From NCBI GenBank assembly GCA_902589825.1, contig CACIUL010000028.1, positions 1 to 41,688 on the forward strand: 41,688 bases of DNA, in the 5' to 3' direction. Positions 16,883 through 24,240 of this stretch are shown here, piece after piece. Every line of letters begins with the position of its first letter. Position 1 is the first letter of the stretch. The notes under the pieces were generated by a model. The model did no database searches. It was given only the letters and a program-made list of their open reading frames with translations, and had not been told where the DNA came from. Position numbers and translations under genes: made by a program. This DNA is from an uncultured Verrucomicrobiota bacterium. Lineage in GTDB: Bacteria > Verrucomicrobiota > Verrucomicrobiia > Verrucomicrobiales > DEV007.

Positions 16883-17836
16883 TCAAGGCGCCCCGTCGTC
16901 ATTCGTTTTTTCTATCAAACGACCACTAAAATTAGACAATACACGCTCAAGAACCTCGTCACCCTCCTTATACTTAAGATCATCAATAACAGCGCGTTTC
17001 TCGGCACCCTCCGCATTATGATACCTCAAATAGGCAAGCCCTTTTTTGTCCCACTTCCTGGTATCAATTTCATAAACGGAAGAAAAGGGTATGCGCACAC
17101 CACTCTCGGAAGTCAGAGAATCCTCGTCAGCGGACAGGCGCCTGCGACTTCCAACCATCATGTAGAAAAATGTCACCACGGCCATTGCCCACAATATATT
17201 GGCAATCCACATCTGGCCTTTTATTTCGGAACTATAGTGATAAACAGGATCTTTCACCTTCCAGTGTTTATGTCCTGTTGAAGCACCATAAAAAGCCCAC
17301 TCCCGCTTCTTTGATGCCCCCTTAAAGGCATTCTCAATGGACTCCCAACCATATTGTCCGTGTTTCGATTCCGGTTTTGCCTCCTGTTTATTGGCCGGGA
17401 TATCATTTTCGCGGGCATATTCAGGCCAAGTCATCACACCTTGAGTTCCTGCCTGATATGCCTCCTTGAGGAGGTTCTCATTATTTATTCTCTGCAGCGC
17501 ACCCCTGCCCGCCGAAGATTGTATATATTCACTCCAGGGACGAGGCGCGCCTCCATCATTATGCGCCTTCTTCACGAGATTTAATTCATCACTGCCGCCG
17601 ACAAATGCCGCATCCAGGAAAGCCTCGTCATTGGCACTGAATGCTGACCAGTCATGCCCATCTGCAGCTGCCTCAAAAGCCCGCTTGGCAACGGCGGCTA
17701 CATTCTTCTGAGGCCACCCCACCCGTCCATCATAAAAAAACCAGAGGCCGCCAAAGAGCATCAAGCCGATAACCAGTAGCATGCGCCTGTAATACCAGAA
17801 CGCGACACTGCATTTAATTTCGGCTGAACCTGACAT
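16883..17836 (-). CDS. Two-helix membrane protein of unknown function with C-terminal PH-like region
   Basis: From ATG 17836 the protein has 317 residues. The frame is open further upstream to 17917, but that part overlaps the intergenic region before thiH and looks non-coding. A basic N-terminus leads to a transmembrane helix (about 19-36), then an external region of about 170 residues rich in Ala, Asn, Trp and Tyr (AYQAGTQGVMTWPEYAREN). A second helix follows at 208-228, and then a cytoplasmic tail of about 90 residues. The tail (VRIPFSSVYEIDTRKW, LAYLRYHN, ERVLSNF) has the alternating-strand look of a bacterial PH-like domain. That reading is tentative. It is divergent from thiH and 164 nt upstream of acpP. 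Confidence 0.75.
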   Translation of the reverse strand: MSGSAEIKCSVAFWYYRRMLLVIGLMLFGGLWFFYDGRVGWPQKNVAAVAKRAFEAAADGHDWSAFSANDEAFLDAAFVGGSDELNLVKKAHNDGGAPRPWSEYIQSSAGRGALQRINNENLLKEAYQAGTQGVMTWPEYARENDIPANKQEAKPESKHGQYGWESIENAFKGASKKREWAFYGASTGHKHWKVKDPVYHYSSEIKGQMWIANILWAMAVVTFFYMMVGSRRRLSADEDSLTSESGVRIPFSSVYEIDTRKWDKKGLAYLRYHNAEGAEKRAVIDDLKYKEGDEVLERVLSNFSGRLIEKTNDDGAP

Positions 17837-17883
17837 CGAAATGTTTTTAACCCTTTCCGGGCAAACTGGCAAGCGCACAGTAA

Positions 17884-17921
17884 CTTGCACAACACGGACA
17901 GTCCGTATATTGAACATTCAA
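17884..17921 (+). promoter_or_regulatory. Two short palindromes and a possible promoter upstream of thiH
   Basis: ACGGAC-A-GTCCGT (17894-17906) is a perfect inverted repeat around one base. TTGAA-CA-TTCAA (17910-17921) is a second one ending 6 nt before the thiH ATG at 17928. Between them, 17906-17911 reads TATATT, a plausible -10, and CTTGCA at 17884-17889 could be a weak -35 at 16 bp spacing. The first palindrome would then fall inside the spacer, a common operator position. No TPP riboswitch is recognisable here. Confidence 0.35.
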
Positions 17922-17927
17922 TCAATA

Positions 17928-19052
17928 ATGAGTTTTATTGAAGCCCTAGACCGGTTCCCTGACAAGAAATCAGCCCAAATGGCCAAATTTCGCAGGATGT
18001 TATTGCCAATAGACAGGGAAGAACTGGAGGATCTCGCAACAAAGTCCGCCAACCTCACGCGTAAAAATTTCGGACGAACAATACGTCTTTTTGCCCCTCT
18101 CTACCTGTCAAACGAGTGTGTCAACAACTGCTCTTACTGCGGCTTTTCCAGAGACAACCCGATCCTGAGGGTAACCCTTACTGTTGAGCAGGTTGTCTCT
18201 GAAGCAAGACACCTGGCCGGCCTCGGCTTTAGGAGCATTCTACTTGTTGCCGGCGAGCATCCGCGATTTGTCTCTGACGGCTACCTTCTGGAATGCATTA
18301 ATGCAATAAATGAATTCATCCCCTCTCTTGCAATCGAGGTCGGCCCCATGGAGACCAAAGAATATCGGTCAATTGTTCATGCCGGCTGCGAGGGACTGGC
18401 CGTTTATCAGGAAACATACGACCTCACAACCTACAACAATCTTCATACTGCCGGCCCGAAGAAAAACTTCGCCTGGAGGCTAGAGTGCCCGGAAAGGGCC
18501 TACGCGGCCGGGTTTAGGAGAATTGGGATAGGAGCCCTTTTTGGATTACATGACTGGCGAGGTGAGGCAGAGAAGCTTGCCTTGCACCTTTCTTACCTGC
18601 AGAAGCACTGCTGGAAAGCATCCTATACAGTGAGTTTTCCAAGAATCCGTCCAGCCGCAGGTGGATTTCAGCCACTTTGCCAATTTGACGATACTGATTT
18701 CCTCCAATTGGTATGCGCATTCCGGCTTTGTTTTCCCGATGTTGGCATCGTTTTAAGCACAAGAGAATCCCAGACATTTCGCAATGGCATCGCCGCGCTG
18801 GGCATCACTTCCATGAGCGCAGGCAGTCACACCGAACCTGGAGGCTATACCGGCAAAGGAAAAGAGTCACTGCATCTCACCGTGAAAGGTAAAAGAGTAG
18901 ATCTGAAAGACTGCGATAATGACAAAAAATGCGCCACCGGCCAGTTTGGCATTGCCGACAACAGAACACCGCAGGCAGTTGCCTCTTCGCTTGTAGAAAA
19001 TGGTCTTGATCCCGTCTGGAAAGATTGGGAGCCGGCTATTCTCAACCCCTAA
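17928..19052 (+). CDS. thiH: 2-iminoacetate synthase ThiH (radical SAM tyrosine lyase)
   Basis: ThiH cleaves tyrosine to dehydroglycine and p-cresol, and the dehydroglycine is used by ThiG to build the thiamine thiazole ring. From ATG 17928 (MSFIEALDRF) the protein has 374 residues, close to E. coli ThiH. The radical SAM cluster CVNNCSYC supplies Cys64, Cys68 and Cys71. GPMETKEY, YQETYD, YNNLH and GPKKNFAWRLE follow as in the family, as does SFPRIRPAAGGF. An in-frame ATG at 17841 lies within the divergent promoter region and is not favoured. thiS follows after 41 nt. thiG, thiF and thiE are absent. Related radical SAM lyases such as HydG and NosL exist, but the pairing with thiS supports ThiH. 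Confidence 0.93.
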   Translation: MSFIEALDRFPDKKSAQMAKFRRMLLPIDREELEDLATKSANLTRKNFGRTIRLFAPLYLSNECVNNCSYCGFSRDNPILRVTLTVEQVVSEARHLAGLGFRSILLVAGEHPRFVSDGYLLECINAINEFIPSLAIEVGPMETKEYRSIVHAGCEGLAVYQETYDLTTYNNLHTAGPKKNFAWRLECPERAYAAGFRRIGIGALFGLHDWRGEAEKLALHLSYLQKHCWKASYTVSFPRIRPAAGGFQPLCQFDDTDFLQLVCAFRLCFPDVGIVLSTRESQTFRNGIAALGITSMSAGSHTEPGGYTGKGKESLHLTVKGKRVDLKDCDNDKKCATGQFGIADNRTPQAVASSLVENGLDPVWKDWEPAILNP

Positions 19053-19080
19053 TACAAGACTCATTGCGACATTAAAAAAC

Positions 19081-19093
19081 GGGAGGAAGGAGC
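19081..19093 (+). promoter_or_regulatory. Strong Shine-Dalgarno sequence of thiS
   Basis: GGGAGGAAGGAGC directly precedes the thiS ATG at 19094. The GGAGG core ends 7 nt before the start codon. It is the clearest ribosome binding site in the window and fixes the thiS start. Confidence 0.8.
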
Positions 19094-19297
19094 ATGAGAA
19101 TCACTGTTAACGGCCAGGAAAACACAGCCTTTAATTCTCCGGTTTATGTCACGGAACTGCTGGAACAGCTCGAGCTTGCTCGATTACCTGTCGTAATAGA
19201 GGTGGATAAAATAGCGTTACACCCGAGGGAATACCCTGAGACACTCCTGCAGGATGGGGCAATCGTTGAAATCATAAGAGTTGCCGCTGGAGGCTGA
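19094..19297 (+). CDS. thiS: Sulfur carrier protein ThiS
   Basis: ThiS is a ubiquitin-fold carrier whose C-terminal glycine is adenylated and thiocarboxylated to deliver sulfur to thiazole synthase. The 67-residue protein ends in AAGG immediately before the stop, the required diglycine tail. It starts with a beta strand and NGQEN turn, and contains VVIEVDKIALHPREYPETLLQDGAIVEI with the usual hydrophobic pattern, split here only by description. MoaD is the main alternative, but the thiH neighbour and the V-x-x-D-x-x-A-L-H-P segment favour ThiS. It is cotranscribed with thiH. Confidence 0.92.
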   Translation: MRITVNGQENTAFNSPVYVTELLEQLELARLPVVIEVDKIALHPREYPETLLQDGAIVEIIRVAAGG

Positions 19298-19315
19298 AGG
19301 CTGAAGGCTGAAGGC
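19292..19315 (+). repeat. Heptanucleotide tandem repeat at the thiS stop
   Basis: GGCTGAA is repeated three times with a further GGC. The first copy contains the thiS TGA stop codon. Length and period could allow slippage. Extra copies would fall after the stop and leave ThiS unchanged. Confidence 0.8.
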
Positions 19316-19389
19316 AATGCTCAGATAAGGACACACCAGTCGGCAATACCGGTAAAACTTGAAATCCTCTATTGTTAGCCCAAAATTAA

Positions 19390-20709
19390 ATGATGGATTC
19401 AAAGGAAGGAAACCGTGGTCCAACCCCCTTCCAGCAACGATTACTCTGGAAAGCCATCACTGGAATTTCCCTGGCAGTTATTGGCTGCCTTAGTGTTGCC
19501 GCGTTAATCATAACAGCGAAGATACTCGGCCTTCTCCAACCCGTCTTGATTCCTGTGGCAATAGCTGGAATTCTTGCCTATCTGCTTGACCCCGTTGTCC
19601 GCTGGCTAAGATCACGATCTTTCTTTGGCAGGCACCTGTCACGTTTACAGGCCATATTGACCGTCTACTTCGTTGCCATGATTGCACTGGCAGTCATCTC
19701 CCTTTCCGTTTTCATCCCTGCCTCACGGGACATTGGAAAGCTTTACACTGACAGGGCAAAAATTGCCGCCCAGGCAAAGGCCACATATCTAAGCATTTAT
19801 GAAAAAGTTGCATCACTGGAAAAGAAGATCGGTTTAACTAAACAAGACCAAACCCCGACTGAGAAATTAAAAACAGCAATTGGCGACGAAAGCAAACCTG
19901 CCCAACCGGATAACGGGGACAGTCCTTCTGACACTGGGGACGATCAAGAGTCACTCAACCAGGAAAGCCAGATCTGGAATGATTTTGTAAGTTGGCTAAC
20001 GAGTCCTGACACGAGCAAGGCGATGCTAAATTTCCTTGGCAAAGCCTTACACGGATTCTTGGGAGGGATTGGTTATATTGTTGGAGCATTTCTGATCCCG
20101 GTATATTTATTCTTCTTCCTGAAAGATTCATCGAGTATTCGTGAGCAATGGAGCGATTACGTGCCGGTGCGCCAGTCAAGATTCAAGGAGGAACTGGTAA
20201 GTCTCCTTAATGAGGTAAACGGCTACCTTATCGCTTATTTCCGCGGTCAGGTCCTTGTAAGCATTATTGACGGAGCCATTACCGGTATTATCCTTGCCCT
20301 GCTGGGATTGGATTACGCACTGATCATCGGCATATCACTTGCGATATTTGGCATTATCCCATTTGTTGGCATTATCATTACCGCCTTGCCAGCAATGCTG
20401 ATCGCGGCATCTCAGGTCGATGGTCCCGCCCCCCTTGTAGTAGCCATTGTTTTTATTGCCGTCCAGCAGATAGACGGGCTTTTAATCCAACCTAAAATTG
20501 TTGGCGATTCGGTTGGCTTGCACCCTTTGACCGTTATCTTCTCGGTGCTTTTCTGGTCCCTGCTAATCGGAGGCATTCTTGGCGCACTCCTAGCCGTTCC
20601 CCTTACCGCTGCAATCAAGGTGCTGTTCCGCCGATACATATGGCTACAAAGGATCAACCACAATGCAGATAACTCTCACGAGGCAAACGCGCAACCTGCT
20701 TCAGCTTAG
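19390..20709 (+). CDS. AI-2E family transporter (PF01594-type permease)
   Basis: This 439-residue integral membrane protein has paired N-terminal helices (about 22-70), a helix at about 88-110, a periplasmic or cytoplasmic loop, and a C-terminal set of five helices. Typical family segments are LQPVLIPVAIAGILAYLLDP, VYLFFFLKD, YLIAYFRGQ, YALIIGISLAIFGIIPFVG and QQIDGLLIQPKIVGDSVGL. The family includes TqsA (autoinducer-2 export) and Na+/H+ exchangers, so substrate is unknown. Between the third helix and the C-terminal block lies an acidic, Asp/Ser/Gln-rich stretch at about 150-195, longer than I expect for the family. The start is ATG 19390 or the next codon, also ATG. It follows thiS by 92 nt and converges with the next gene at 20 nt. 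Confidence 0.9.
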   Translation: MMDSKEGNRGPTPFQQRLLWKAITGISLAVIGCLSVAALIITAKILGLLQPVLIPVAIAGILAYLLDPVVRWLRSRSFFGRHLSRLQAILTVYFVAMIALAVISLSVFIPASRDIGKLYTDRAKIAAQAKATYLSIYEKVASLEKKIGLTKQDQTPTEKLKTAIGDESKPAQPDNGDSPSDTGDDQESLNQESQIWNDFVSWLTSPDTSKAMLNFLGKALHGFLGGIGYIVGAFLIPVYLFFFLKDSSSIREQWSDYVPVRQSRFKEELVSLLNEVNGYLIAYFRGQVLVSIIDGAITGIILALLGLDYALIIGISLAIFGIIPFVGIIITALPAMLIAASQVDGPAPLVVAIVFIAVQQIDGLLIQPKIVGDSVGLHPLTVIFSVLFWSLLIGGILGALLAVPLTAAIKVLFRRYIWLQRINHNADNSHEANAQPASA

Positions 20710-20729
20710 ACCATAAAATAATGCGCAAG

Positions 20730-21116
20730 TCAATTCCCATCAAGGGCTTGACGAATTTCTTCAGGCAAATCGCCGGAGCTTTGGCCATCCGGTAAAATCT
20801 CAGGGCTAATCAAAAGGCGATCCCCAACCTGCTCGCCCCGGTTTTCAAACGCATCATTCTGGGCACGGTCAAGCTGCGCCCCCATCTTTGCCGGATCAAT
20901 ATTAGAATCCAGCAGTTTTGCCGCCATCCAGCAACCACCACCTGAAATCATCACTAGGAGCAAGGAAACCATGAAAACCTCGCGCTTTCCAGGCCTGAAA
21001 TGCGGGTTGGGGTGGCGTTTTGCATAGAAGCAAATAATGCCAAGCGATACCAATGCACTGATTGTAAAGAGAAGAAAAAAATGATCAGGGAAATAAATCC
21101 CCAGCCGATAGTGCAT
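20730..21116 (-). CDS. Small two-helix membrane protein of unknown function
   Basis: From ATG 21116 the protein has 128 residues (a GTG at 21128 would add four). Two hydrophobic helices lie near 13-31 and 49-66, separated by a basic loop (YAKRHPNPHFRPGKR). The C-terminal half is soluble and acidic (LPDGQSSGDLPEEIRQALDG). No domain is recognised. The gene stands alone, convergent with the AI-2E-family gene and divergent from the RNA methyltransferase gene. The SGGGC run in the second helix is not placed like a lipobox. Confidence 0.75.
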   Translation of the reverse strand: MHYRLGIYFPDHFFLLFTISALVSLGIICFYAKRHPNPHFRPGKREVFMVSLLLVMISGGGCWMAAKLLDSNIDPAKMGAQLDRAQNDAFENRGEQVGDRLLISPEILPDGQSSGDLPEEIRQALDGN

Positions 21117-21235
21117 TAAATCATCCACTCTATAGTATCTCCATCATGTGTTATAATTCAAGTTATCCGGCGCAACTCTCTATCTTAACATTATTCATGA
21201 TTGATGCATCTGCAGGAAGCGCCCTTCAATAATCA

Positions 21236-22465
21236 ATGAACAAACCAACCAAGACGGCACCACGTGGATTTAGACCATGGCCCTTCTCATACCATGAGGA
21301 AATCGAGTTAGAGATTCAGACTCTAACCAACATGGGTAAGGGCCTTGCTCGAACTCACGATGGATGGGTGGTATTTGTTCCCTTCTGCCTTCCTGGGGAG
21401 AGCGTGCTTGCACGCATTTATCGAAATGACAAAAACTTCAGCGAGGCAGACCTTCTTAAGGTCATCAAAAGCTCTCCCGAGAGGGTCCAGCCTCAATGCG
21501 CCCTCTTTGGACAATGTGGCGGATGCCAATACCAGAACCTTGGGTATAATCACCAGTTAAAATGGAAACGCAAACAGCTTGAGGAACTCCTTAGGCACAT
21601 GGCAAACATCGATTTTCCCGTAAAAGAGGTTATCCCATCGCCGCTCGAATACGGATACCGTTCCAAGATTACTCCTCATTTCAATAAACCAAAAAACAAC
21701 CAGATCGCAGAAATCGGCTTTCAGCAGGCAGGAAGGCGCCAACTGGTGGATGTTAATCATTGTAACATCGCCCATCCCGCCATTAATCAGCGGCTTGAAG
21801 AAATGCGGGCATCCATCAGGCAAAAAGCAGCCACATATAAAAAGGGCGCAACACTTTTACTTCGTACAGATTCGCAGGGCGTTGTCCACACAAGCCCTGC
21901 TGAAATTGCCACCGATCGCGTGAACAATGTCGAGTTCGAATATCCTGCAGGAAGCTTCTTTCAAAACAACCCGTCCATACTTGACGGGTTTACAACCCAT
22001 GTCCGCAAATCCGCTCTCGCAGAGGGCTCAGAGTTCCTGGTTGACGCGTACTGTGGAGCCGGCCTTTTTGCTTTAACTGCCGCGCCACATTTCAAACAGG
22101 TGGTCGGGATCGAGGTGTCTGAGGAATCCATTTATTGGGCCAGCAAAAACGCACAATCCAACGGTTTTGAAAATGCTCAGTTCATCAGGGGGAAGGTCGA
22201 GGATTTCTTCAACGAAATATCATTTCCTCCAAACAAAACCGCTGTTGTCATCGACCCTCCCCGGAAGGGATGCAGCCGCGACTTCCTTTCACAGCTGTTT
22301 ATTTTTGCTCCCCGGAATGTCATTTACGTCTCATGCAACCCTTCAACCCAACTCCGTGACCTTATTCTTTTTCAGGAAGCAGGATACCGGTTAGCTGAAG
22401 TCCAACCTTTCGACCTTTTCCCCCAGACAAAACATCTTGAATGTGTCATGTCGCTCAGAAAATGA
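21236..22465 (+). CDS. TrmA/RlmD-family RNA (uracil-5-)-methyltransferase with Fe-S cluster site
   Basis: This 409-residue protein methylates C5 of a uridine in rRNA or tRNA using SAM. An N-terminal TRAM-like beta domain (about 20-78, NMGKGLARTHDGWVVFV, LPGESVLARI) is followed by iron-sulfur ligands Cys88, Cys94, Cys97 (CALFGQCGGC) and Cys176 (NHCNI). The Rossmann fold has DAYCGAGLFALTA (270-282), GIEVSEE, and the DPPRKGC motif near 340. The catalytic nucleophile is Cys367 in YVSCNP, and the general base is Glu404 near the C-terminus. The Fe-S cysteines point to the RlmC/RlmD branch rather than tRNA-type TrmA, but the exact target uridine cannot be told, so no symbol is given. It is 2 nt from the convergent DUF423 gene. 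Confidence 0.93.
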   Translation: MNKPTKTAPRGFRPWPFSYHEEIELEIQTLTNMGKGLARTHDGWVVFVPFCLPGESVLARIYRNDKNFSEADLLKVIKSSPERVQPQCALFGQCGGCQYQNLGYNHQLKWKRKQLEELLRHMANIDFPVKEVIPSPLEYGYRSKITPHFNKPKNNQIAEIGFQQAGRRQLVDVNHCNIAHPAINQRLEEMRASIRQKAATYKKGATLLLRTDSQGVVHTSPAEIATDRVNNVEFEYPAGSFFQNNPSILDGFTTHVRKSALAEGSEFLVDAYCGAGLFALTAAPHFKQVVGIEVSEESIYWASKNAQSNGFENAQFIRGKVEDFFNEISFPPNKTAVVIDPPRKGCSRDFLSQLFIFAPRNVIYVSCNPSTQLRDLILFQEAGYRLAEVQPFDLFPQTKHLECVMSLRK

Positions 22466-22467
22466 AT

Positions 22468-22830
22468 TTACCCCCTGCTCTTTAGAAAGATCAACGCCCA
22501 GCCGGCGAGGAATGCAATCCCGCCGATGGGAGTTATTGCACCAAGCCATGACATCCCCACAATTGCCATCAGGTAAAGGCTGCCGCAAAAAACAACGATA
22601 CCAGTAAATATAGTCCAGTAGGCTGCGCCCAGTCGCGGCGAGGAAAACAACGCCAGTGCCAGCAGGACCACAGAGTGCAAAATGTGATACATCACCGCCG
22701 TCTGCCAAGCGTCCATGTATCCGCCGGAGACAAGCTTCTCTTTCAAGGCATGAGCCCCGAATGCACCAAGCCCGACACCAAGAAAACCGCAGCAGGCGGC
22801 AACGCGAAGCTTCATTTCAGATTGAATCAT
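22468..22830 (-). CDS. DUF423 family membrane protein (YgdD-like)
   Basis: The 120-residue protein has four transmembrane segments and the DUF423 signature GAFGAHALKEKL near the N-terminus, then WQTAVMYHILHSV and GSLYLM. The family is widespread and of unknown function. ATG 22830 overlaps the stop of the upstream FAD gene in an ATGA, which favours this start over Met6 (22815). The coupling suggests a shared transcript with the FAD oxidoreductase and the COG4091 protein. Confidence 0.93.
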   Translation of the reverse strand: MIQSEMKLRVAACCGFLGVGLGAFGAHALKEKLVSGGYMDAWQTAVMYHILHSVVLLALALFSSPRLGAAYWTIFTGIVVFCGSLYLMAIVGMSWLGAITPIGGIAFLAGWALIFLKSRG

Positions 22831-24230
22831 TTGTTGCTCATTTGGTTGTTTAATATTTGATCTGCAGCTGAGGCACCCATTCGCATTGCACTGTGCATCC
22901 CGGGGAAGGTAAATCCCCCCTGCCTGCCAATTGACTGCAGGTTTTCAATGCCAGCCAGGCAGCTCATCAACTTCTCATAGTGAGGTTCATAGCCCAGCGA
23001 AAAAACAGGGTAAGCATACCTGTTACGGATCAAGTTCATCTCCACGATATCCTCTTCCCGGCAAATCCCCTCCTTTTCAAGGTCTGAGACAACCCTGCTC
23101 CTCATTTCATCTGTTCCAGTCCATTTCTCATCGCCCTCCTGGCACGTCATCTCAACAATTAATACAGTATGCCCTTCGGGTGTCACCTTAAGACCTGCAT
23201 TCTTCGGTTCACCAACACGATGGAAGACACGATGTCTGTAGTAAGTATACAAAGCATCCATTACCTTATCCTTCTTGACAAGAAGACCATAGATCGCAAT
23301 CGGCAACCATTGAAGATAATTGCATGAATCCATAATATCCCCATTAACGTGAGGTCGCAGGGAATCAACAAGCGTCGTGACCGGGATGGTGGATATCACA
23401 TGTTTACACGGGAGGGTCCTCCTCCTGCCTGTTTGGCTGTTAAAAATATTAACGGAACGAATCCTTCCATCTTCGACCTTGATAGACCGAACACTTGAAT
23501 TTGTGAAAAACCGCGCCCCGTCCTTTCTGACCCTTTCAGCAATACATCGGGGCAAAGCCTCGGAGCCGGTTGCAGAATAATGAAGCGTTTCGGAAAGCAG
23601 GGCACTTTCAACAGCCCTCCCGCCTTTTTCCCTCAGCCCGATGTGCCCAAGCAATTTCTTAATGGCATCAACTGCGGTCAACCGCGGCATTTTTCGCTTT
23701 ACGAACATAGCTGAAATCCGCGATGGATGACGCCCCCAGTAACGATGGGTGAAATCCTCAAAGAAATAATGATAAAGAGCCCTCCCATAAAGCTGAATCA
23801 ACGCCTCTTCACAATTCCGGGGCTCCCAGGGAGCAACTTTATTGCGAATTTGCGCAAGAAAAAGCCCAGCCACGGCACGTCCCAGGGTCAAAGGCGGCAT
23901 CCCCTTGATCATGTCACCAAACTGTAAGGGATACCTGTAAAACCTCCCCTGCCATCGGATGCGTGCTTTAAGTTCAACGGAAACACTTTCATCACCCATC
24001 ATCGCCATGCAGTCCTCGTAGATCTCACGATCATGCTCATGAAGCATATGGACGCCCTGATCATAGAAATTCTGGCCGATCTTGATTCCAGCAGCCAGTC
24101 CGCCTAAAAAGGATTCCTTCTCTACAACGGAAACGCTGAATCCTTCAGCGGTTAAGCGACGAGCAGCATAAAGGCCGCATACCCCTCCGCCGAGTATCAC
24201 CACATCATCAACTTTGTTATCCCTAGCCAC
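22827..24230 (-). CDS. FAD-dependent oxidoreductase of the amine oxidase / protoporphyrinogen oxidase type
   Basis: This 467-residue flavoprotein begins with a dinucleotide-binding Rossmann motif (VILGGGVCGLYAARRL, residues 11-26) ending in Glu38, the FAD ribose ligand. FLGGLAAG then follows. The end has the usual second FAD motif (GRQGGFTFPGMHSAMRMGAS). Between lie Gly-rich NAD(P)/FAD family features such as YYHYFFEDFTHRYWGRHP and CKHVISTIPVTTLV. This layout is shared by protoporphyrinogen oxidase, phytoene desaturase, and UDP-galactopyranose mutase relatives. No heme, carotenoid or galactofuranose genes are nearby. It lies 10 nt downstream of the COG4091 gene and overlaps DUF423 by 4 nt, so the three form an operon. 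The substrate is unknown; a sugar or lipid intermediate is a guess. Confidence 0.87.
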   Translation of the reverse strand: MARDNKVDDVVILGGGVCGLYAARRLTAEGFSVSVVEKESFLGGLAAGIKIGQNFYDQGVHMLHEHDREIYEDCMAMMGDESVSVELKARIRWQGRFYRYPLQFGDMIKGMPPLTLGRAVAGLFLAQIRNKVAPWEPRNCEEALIQLYGRALYHYFFEDFTHRYWGRHPSRISAMFVKRKMPRLTAVDAIKKLLGHIGLREKGGRAVESALLSETLHYSATGSEALPRCIAERVRKDGARFFTNSSVRSIKVEDGRIRSVNIFNSQTGRRRTLPCKHVISTIPVTTLVDSLRPHVNGDIMDSCNYLQWLPIAIYGLLVKKDKVMDALYTYYRHRVFHRVGEPKNAGLKVTPEGHTVLIVEMTCQEGDEKWTGTDEMRSRVVSDLEKEGICREEDIVEMNLIRNRYAYPVFSLGYEPHYEKLMSCLAGIENLQSIGRQGGFTFPGMHSAMRMGASAADQILNNQMSNK

Positions 24231-24240
24231 GCGTCAAGGT

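Noticed and set aside
17837-17927. Possible TPP riboswitch before thiH
   Set aside because: The 91-base gap is too short and no thi-box (CUGAGA) sequence is present.
21152-21157. Perfect TATAAT on the plus strand before the RNA methyltransferase gene
   Set aside because: No acceptable -35 hexamer is at 16-18 bp, and the distance to the start is about 80 nt, so the evidence is too weak for a feature.
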